This document shows positions 5,237 to 9,160 of a DNA stretch of 9,160 nucleotides, piece by piece. Under the pieces are notes generated by a model. The model was not told the origin of the DNA. It searched no databases and saw only the letters and a list, made by a program, of their open reading frames with translations. The first letter of the stretch is position 1, and each line of letters begins with the position of its first letter. This DNA is from an uncultured Microcaldota archaeon (lineage in GTDB: Archaea; Micrarchaeota; Micrarchaeia; Anstonellales; Anstonellaceae), in assembly GCA_903923795.1 (NCBI GenBank), contig CAIXYX010000069.1:1-9160 (forward strand), given 5' to 3'. Both the position numbers and the translations under genes were made by a program.

Positions 5237-8200
5237 CTAGTCATACCAGTAGCGTATTGTTTTCTGCGGAGGAGTGGTTTGCGGGGCAGCTGCCGGAGCC
5301 GGTGATGAACAGGCGCAAGTGGTGTCGCCGACAAAACTGCAGGTTTGACCTGACGGGCACGAGCCTCCGCAGACTTCGCCCGAAACGACCGAGGCTTGGG
5401 CTTGCTGAAGATATGGCTGCAAGATGCACGTGTTGGTGGCATAATCACAGCCCGTGTAGAAAGTCGGGTCGCACACGGGGCCGTCGTACAAGCCGCCGTA
5501 GAGCTGGACGCCGAAGACGTTGATTGGAGGCAGGGTGGGGGATTTGCAGGCGTCGGGCGTCGGGATTTGGACATGGTCTTGGATGACGGAAGAGGAGTTT
5601 GCGCTGCCATTGTAATGGCACGGAGTCTCCACTGCCGACAGGGGCTGGCAGCCGCAGGTGGAATTGCAGATTGAATTCTGGCCAAAGACATCATTGCAGT
5701 CATTTGTGCATGCCAGACCAGATGTCCAGGTATTGCCCGAGCACAAGACTGCCGGAGCAGGGTCGCATGAGCAGTTGGCGTCATTATAGACAGTGTTTGC
5801 GGGGCAGTGCTTTATCGTGGTGCTTATGTAAGGCGGGTTGAAACCTGTGCTCACGCGCACGATTTTGTAGCTGTCGCTCGAGTTGTCGGGGTTGTTGTAG
5901 GTGATGATGTCGCCGGCCTTGGCAGACACTTTTATGCGGGTGTTGTGGTCGCTCGAGTTGCGGATAGTGACAGATATCGAGCCGCTCGGATCTATCGAGT
6001 CGAGAACTATCTCCGAGAGGACACCATTTCCGTCATGTATGACCCAGCCGACAGTCAGTGGCATTGGCCTTTCGCACTCGCAGGCGCAGGCAGCATCAGT
6101 ATAAGACAGCGGATTGTTGCTCGCTTGGCTGCCATAAGTGAAACATGTCTGCTTGGATTTGGCGCAGACACCGGAGCACACATCGGCCGTGACAATTTCA
6201 TCAGGGGCCAATGGGTGCGGGGGCGAGCAGGCTTGAGGGGGCTTTGGCTGGCAGAGGCAGCTGACAGGGTCCCAGACCATGTCTTTGGCCGCGCAGTCAT
6301 CAACGGCTTTCGGGTCGCACACACAGCCGCATGATGACATATTGCAGATGGTATTGCGGCGGGTGCAGGTGCCGGGGTTGCAGGTGAACTGATTGGTGTT
6401 GAACACGGGCAGGGTGGTGTCGCCTTTGCCATTGCCGAGGCCGATGCCGCAGTTCCATACTTGTTTGGGCGAGCAGGTGCACAGGACGTCGTTCCAGACG
6501 CTTGTCGATAGATTGCAGGCCGACTTTTCTGCCAGATTGCATTGACAGGCGCAGGTGGTCTGGTTGAGGGATTTCGGCGCATTGCATGTTATCGCTGGGC
6601 AGGCGCAGGAGCAGCTCGTGGCGTTCGGAACAGTCTGCGGCGGGTTGCCGGCGCAGAATGAAGCGAGCTTGGTCGTGTTGCAGTTGCAGTCGCATGCGCT
6701 CATGTTGCAGTCATAATTCGGCTTTGAGCAGGCGCTTGGGTTGCACGTATATTGGTCAGGACTAAAGACAGGGTTTCCGCCTGTTCCCGGCCCTGCGCCG
6801 CAGGCCCAGATGGGATTCGCTGCTTTGACGCAGGAGCAGGCATCGCCGGTTTTGTTGCAGTAATAACCTGCGCCGAATTCCGCCGCGCAGTCGTCCGAGC
6901 AGTAGAAGTTCGGGTCGGTGGATGAACTCTTCTTTGAGCAGGAGAGATAGGTTGGAGGAGGAGTTATTGACTGACACGAGCAGTCGGCTCCGTTTATCAC
7001 GCATTGAGTGCCGCTCTTGCAGTCGTCATGACATGACATGGATATGTCATAGGTGATGGTGCCGTTGCAGGTTTTGAAGGTCGGCAGAAGTTGGCATGAG
7101 CAGGTGGTGTCGTTGAATACTTGCCCGGCGGGGCAGTCTTGCTTGAGCGCCCAGAACACGGCATCGATGCCCGCGCGGGAGGCGTCGAGATATATTTTGA
7201 CAGATTTTCCGCTCGCGGAGTCGGTGAAGGTTACAGGATTCATGGAATTGGTGACAGTGATTTGGCCCAGATAAGCGCCAGATTGAGAATCGTAGACATC
7301 AAAGGTCGCCGAGGTGCTGGTGAGCGCCGAAACCAGAACCAGCCTGAACGGGCCGGTTTGGGCACCGTCGTTCATATTGACTGTTCTCCAACCATATTGC
7401 GGGCATTGACAGGAGCATTGGGCATTGGTCTGGGAGGGTATATTCGGCAAGGCCGTGCAACTCTTGAGCGAGCTAGTGCAGGAGCCGAAGCAGGCCGGCA
7501 CATCGGATTGCTCGCAGGCGGGTTGAGCAGCTAACTGACAAGAGCAGGTTGTGTCGTTCCAAGCATAACCTGTCGGACAGCTTGATGCATCCTCGTTTAT
7601 TTGTGCCCATCTGGCAGATGGAGTGATGCCCAAGGCGACTGTTCCGACATGGATGCTGATTTGATAACCTGCCGGGCTTTGGGTGTAAGCATAGGACGAG
7701 TGGGCTGGAACATGTATTTGACCGACCAGTTGCCCGTTGTTGTCGAGAATATCGAGAATGGCAGTATTGCCGTTTGCATCTGAGATTGTGTCGTTCAGTC
7801 TTATTGTGAATCCGCCGATTTGAGTTGTCTCGCCATAGTTGATTACATATGAAAGCGGGCAGGTGCAGTTGCAGGAAGTCAGATTGTAGATTTTCGGCAA
7901 ATCACAGGGGCCATAGGCGCGGATTTCGGATGAAAGCGTGCGGGAGAGACCGGCGCCGATTCTATAGATATGGATTTTCACTTGCTGGCCGCCGGATTCG
8001 GTATATGTCCAGGTTACCCCCTTCGGGATTTGGATGTTATCGACCAGGTTCCCGTTCGAATCCAAAATATAGAGAATCGCGTTCCCGTTCGAATCCACGC
8101 CGACGAGCTTGGCACTGAAACCGTTGCCGAGCGGGATGCTGTTGCCGATGCTTAGGATATTGTACGCTGTTTCCTTGGCCAGTTTTATTTTACCGCCACT

Positions 8201-9160
8201 CACGGCGCTGGACGCATCCGCCAAGGGCGTGTCGGGCGGAGTTGTGTTGGTGATTACCCAGGTGCTTCCAAGGAAATTGACTCCAAGGCGGTGGGTGTCG
8301 GTTCGGTCGTTATAGTTCATGCAACTGGTCCAGTCGTTTGCTTGGGTAAGCCCGCCGGTGCAAACCGGGATGCCGAAATCATTGCCCAAAAAGCGCATAT
8401 TGTAGGCAATCATCCAGGGTTTGGCGATCACTTGGCGGAAAGCGGTGTTGGAATCATAATAGATGCCATTGGCCGGAGAATTGGTGCCTGCCCAGAAACC
8501 TTGCTGCTCAGTGTATTGGACGCTGAAGCCAGCTTGATTGTCCTGCATATAATAGTCCGCAAACCCATTGAATTCGTTCCCGCCGATGCGGTAAAGGTTG
8601 CGGGCTATCTGGCTTTCGGCATATACTCCGCGCAGGGGCGAGAGGATTTGCGAGGTGTCGGAAGTGAACAGGTTCGTAGTGTAATTGTCCTCGGGGAGAG
8701 TGTTCATGCGGTTCCCAAGCGCCTTGTCGAGCGTGTCGGTGATAAGGGTCTTGAATTGATAGGCAGTGCTGGCTTGGGAAAAAGTGAACATGGGCTGGCC
8801 AACGCGGCTGGCCGCCTGCAATAAGACATCGGTCAGGCGCACGTCCGTGACCTTCGTTCCGCGCTCGGTGTAGAAGGGAGACGCTTCGGAGGGCACGGCG
8901 GTTTTCAGGGCATTCAGACCCGGCGGGGCGGAGAGATTGATGCCATTGTAATAGACGATTGGAGTAGAGGCATCAGAAGGTTTGAATTGCCAATCTGATG
9001 AAGTGATGTTGTAGATAGGTATGCGCGTCATCACGCCTTGGTGAGAGTTGGTATTGAATTTGCCCGCGTCTTCCTGAAGGATGATTTCACCGACCGTGCC
9101 GGGAAGAGAGTCGGAATAGGAACCTCCGAAAGCGGCGTTGAACGGCTGGTTGTAAGTGTA
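5237..9160 (-). CDS. Giant Cys-rich S-layer/adhesin-like protein with IRYWYD tail (5' part missing)
   Basis: The frame is open to the right edge: upstream of the GTG at 9034 it reads YTYNQPFNAAFGGSY and onward, so the visible 1307 residues lack the true N-terminus. Visible residues 1 to about 290 have few Cys. HRLGVNFLGSTWVI (290-303) and IKLAKETAYNIL then open four similar beta-rich domains (about 336-417, 442-522, 594-674, 1036-1118), each with a core like ILDSNGNLVDNIQIPKG; these resemble domains of archaeal S-layer proteins. Domains 2, 3 and 4 are each followed at once by a CPxGxxxNDTTCSC-type module (528-541, 676-689, 1119-1132). Residues 698-1032 are a dense Cys region with an internal duplication. 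The end has a Cys module (1263-1284), a Pro/Ala/Thr linker and IRYWYD. I count about 85 Cys in the last 1265 residues. Many N-x-S/T sites fit a glycosylated secreted protein. It probably is the main surface protein of this operon, as coat or adhesin; no catalytic motif is seen. Confidence 0.85.
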   Translation of the reverse strand, partial: YTYNQPFNAAFGGSYSDSLPGTVGEIILQEDAGKFNTNSHQGVMTRIPIYNITSSDWQFKPSDASTPIVYYNGINLSAPPGLNALKTAVPSEASPFYTERGTKVTDVRLTDVLLQAASRVGQPMFTFSQASTAYQFKTLITDTLDKALGNRMNTLPEDNYTTNLFTSDTSQILSPLRGVYAESQIARNLYRIGGNEFNGFADYYMQDNQAGFSVQYTEQQGFWAGTNSPANGIYYDSNTAFRQVIAKPWMIAYNMRFLGNDFGIPVCTGGLTQANDWTSCMNYNDRTDTHRLGVNFLGSTWVITNTTPPDTPLADASSAVSGGKIKLAKETAYNILSIGNSIPLGNGFSAKLVGVDSNGNAILYILDSNGNLVDNIQIPKGVTWTYTESGGQQVKIHIYRIGAGLSRTLSSEIRAYGPCDLPKIYNLTSCNCTCPLSYVINYGETTQIGGFTIRLNDTISDANGNTAILDILDNNGQLVGQIHVPAHSSYAYTQSPAGYQISIHVGTVALGITPSARWAQINEDASSCPTGYAWNDTTCSCQLAAQPACEQSDVPACFGSCTSSLKSCTALPNIPSQTNAQCSCQCPQYGWRTVNMNDGAQTGPFRLVLVSALTSTSATFDVYDSQSGAYLGQITVTNSMNPVTFTDSASGKSVKIYLDASRAGIDAVFWALKQDCPAGQVFNDTTCSCQLLPTFKTCNGTITYDISMSCHDDCKSGTQCVINGADCSCQSITPPPTYLSCSKKSSSTDPNFYCSDDCAAEFGAGYYCNKTGDACSCVKAANPIWACGAGPGTGGNPVFSPDQYTCNPSACSKPNYDCNMSACDCNCNTTKLASFCAGNPPQTVPNATSCSCACPAITCNAPKSLNQTTCACQCNLAEKSACNLSTSVWNDVLCTCSPKQVWNCGIGLGNGKGDTTLPVFNTNQFTCNPGTCTRRNTICNMSSCGCVCDPKAVDDCAAKDMVWDPVSCLCQPKPPQACSPPHPLAPDEIVTADVCSGVCAKSKQTCFTYGSQASNNPLSYTDAACACECERPMPLTVGWVIHDGNGVLSEIVLDSIDPSGSISVTIRNSSDHNTRIKVSAKAGDIITYNNPDNSSDSYKIVRVSTGFNPPYISTTIKHCPANTVYNDANCSCDPAPAVLCSGNTWTSGLACTNDCNDVFGQNSICNSTCGCQPLSAVETPCHYNGSANSSSVIQDHVQIPTPDACKSPTLPPINVFGVQLYGGLYDGPVCDPTFYTGCDYATNTCILQPYLQQAQASVVSGEVCGGSCPSGQTCSFVGDTTCACSSPAPAAAPQTTPPQKTIRYWYD
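5240..5257 (-). other. C-terminal IRYWYD tail of the giant surface protein
   Basis: The final six codons before the TAG stop encode IRYWYD, preceded by a short linker (APAAAPQTTPPQKT). This is identical in residues to the end of the next gene. The shared position at the extreme C-terminus of two differently built proteins points to a common signal. Confidence 0.7.
6317..6811 (-). repeat. Duplicated Cys module of about 45 residues in the giant protein
   Basis: Copies at 6677-6811 and 6317-6460 encode the same plan: (I/V)W-x-CG-x-G-x-G, a spacer, PVF-x2-(D/N)Q(Y/F)TCNP-x2-C-x3-N-x2-CNMS-x-C-x-C-x-C. The second copy has three extra residues before PVF. They are separated by about 72 residues made of shorter C-x-C modules, indicating growth of the Cys region by internal duplication. 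Confidence 0.75.

Noticed and set aside
5173..5784. N-terminal extension of the 525-residue protein to an upstream start at 5784
   Set aside because: The extra 204 residues overlap the giant gene in another frame and read as Arg/Ala/Pro-rich shadow; the signal peptide and Shine-Dalgarno mark the start at 5172.
8048..8097. Two 17-bp direct copies containing GTTCGAATCC, similar to a tRNA T-arm
   Set aside because: They lie 33 bp apart in frame and encode the repeated DSNGN residues of the giant protein; no acceptor stem, D-arm or anticodon arm surrounds them.

Overview
The window is archaeal. The left third carries the ribosomal stalk gene run L1-L10-L12 in archaeal form (L10 of the P0 type, L12 of the P1 type ending in GLASLFG), preceded by the end of a tRNA 2-thiolation enzyme. 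The right two thirds, on the opposite strand, encode a cell-surface gene run that includes a class III (type IV pilin-like) signal peptide of the GQAAMEYLMTYGW kind. That signal peptide, Cys-rich secreted proteins and compact spacing are all common in DPANN archaea (Diapherotrites or Micrarchaeota-like groups). This placement is an inference; the sequence alone does not fix the phylum.

Layout, + strand: 1-414, C-terminal part of an NcsA/TtuA/CTU1-family protein, running in from the left edge. 415-605, a leader region with a candidate TATA box, a 22-nt tandem repeat whose two units can each fold into a CUUG-capped hairpin, and a 12-bp hairpin ending just before the Shine-Dalgarno site of L1. 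606-1259 L1, 1272-2171 L10/P0, 2205-2513 L12/P1, then a T-rich terminator region. 2709-2927, a small Cys-containing protein of unknown function whose stop lies 6 nt from that of the convergent surface genes.

Layout, - strand, in order of transcription: a giant Cys-rich S-layer/adhesin-like protein (9160 to 5237, 5' end outside the window, at least 1307 residues), a 525-residue secreted Cys-rich repeat protein (5172 to 3595), and a 216-residue class III signal peptide pilin-like protein (3584 to 2934). Gaps are 64 and 10 nt, so they probably form one operon whose main promoter lies beyond the right edge.

The most interesting point is that the giant and the 525-residue protein, otherwise different in architecture, both finish with a matching Cys module, a low-complexity linker and the identical C-terminal hexapeptide IRYWYD. 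This looks like a C-terminal sorting, anchoring or docking signal that I do not recognise from described systems. Together with the pilin-like gene it suggests a disulfide-stabilised surface structure. The function is inferred, not shown.
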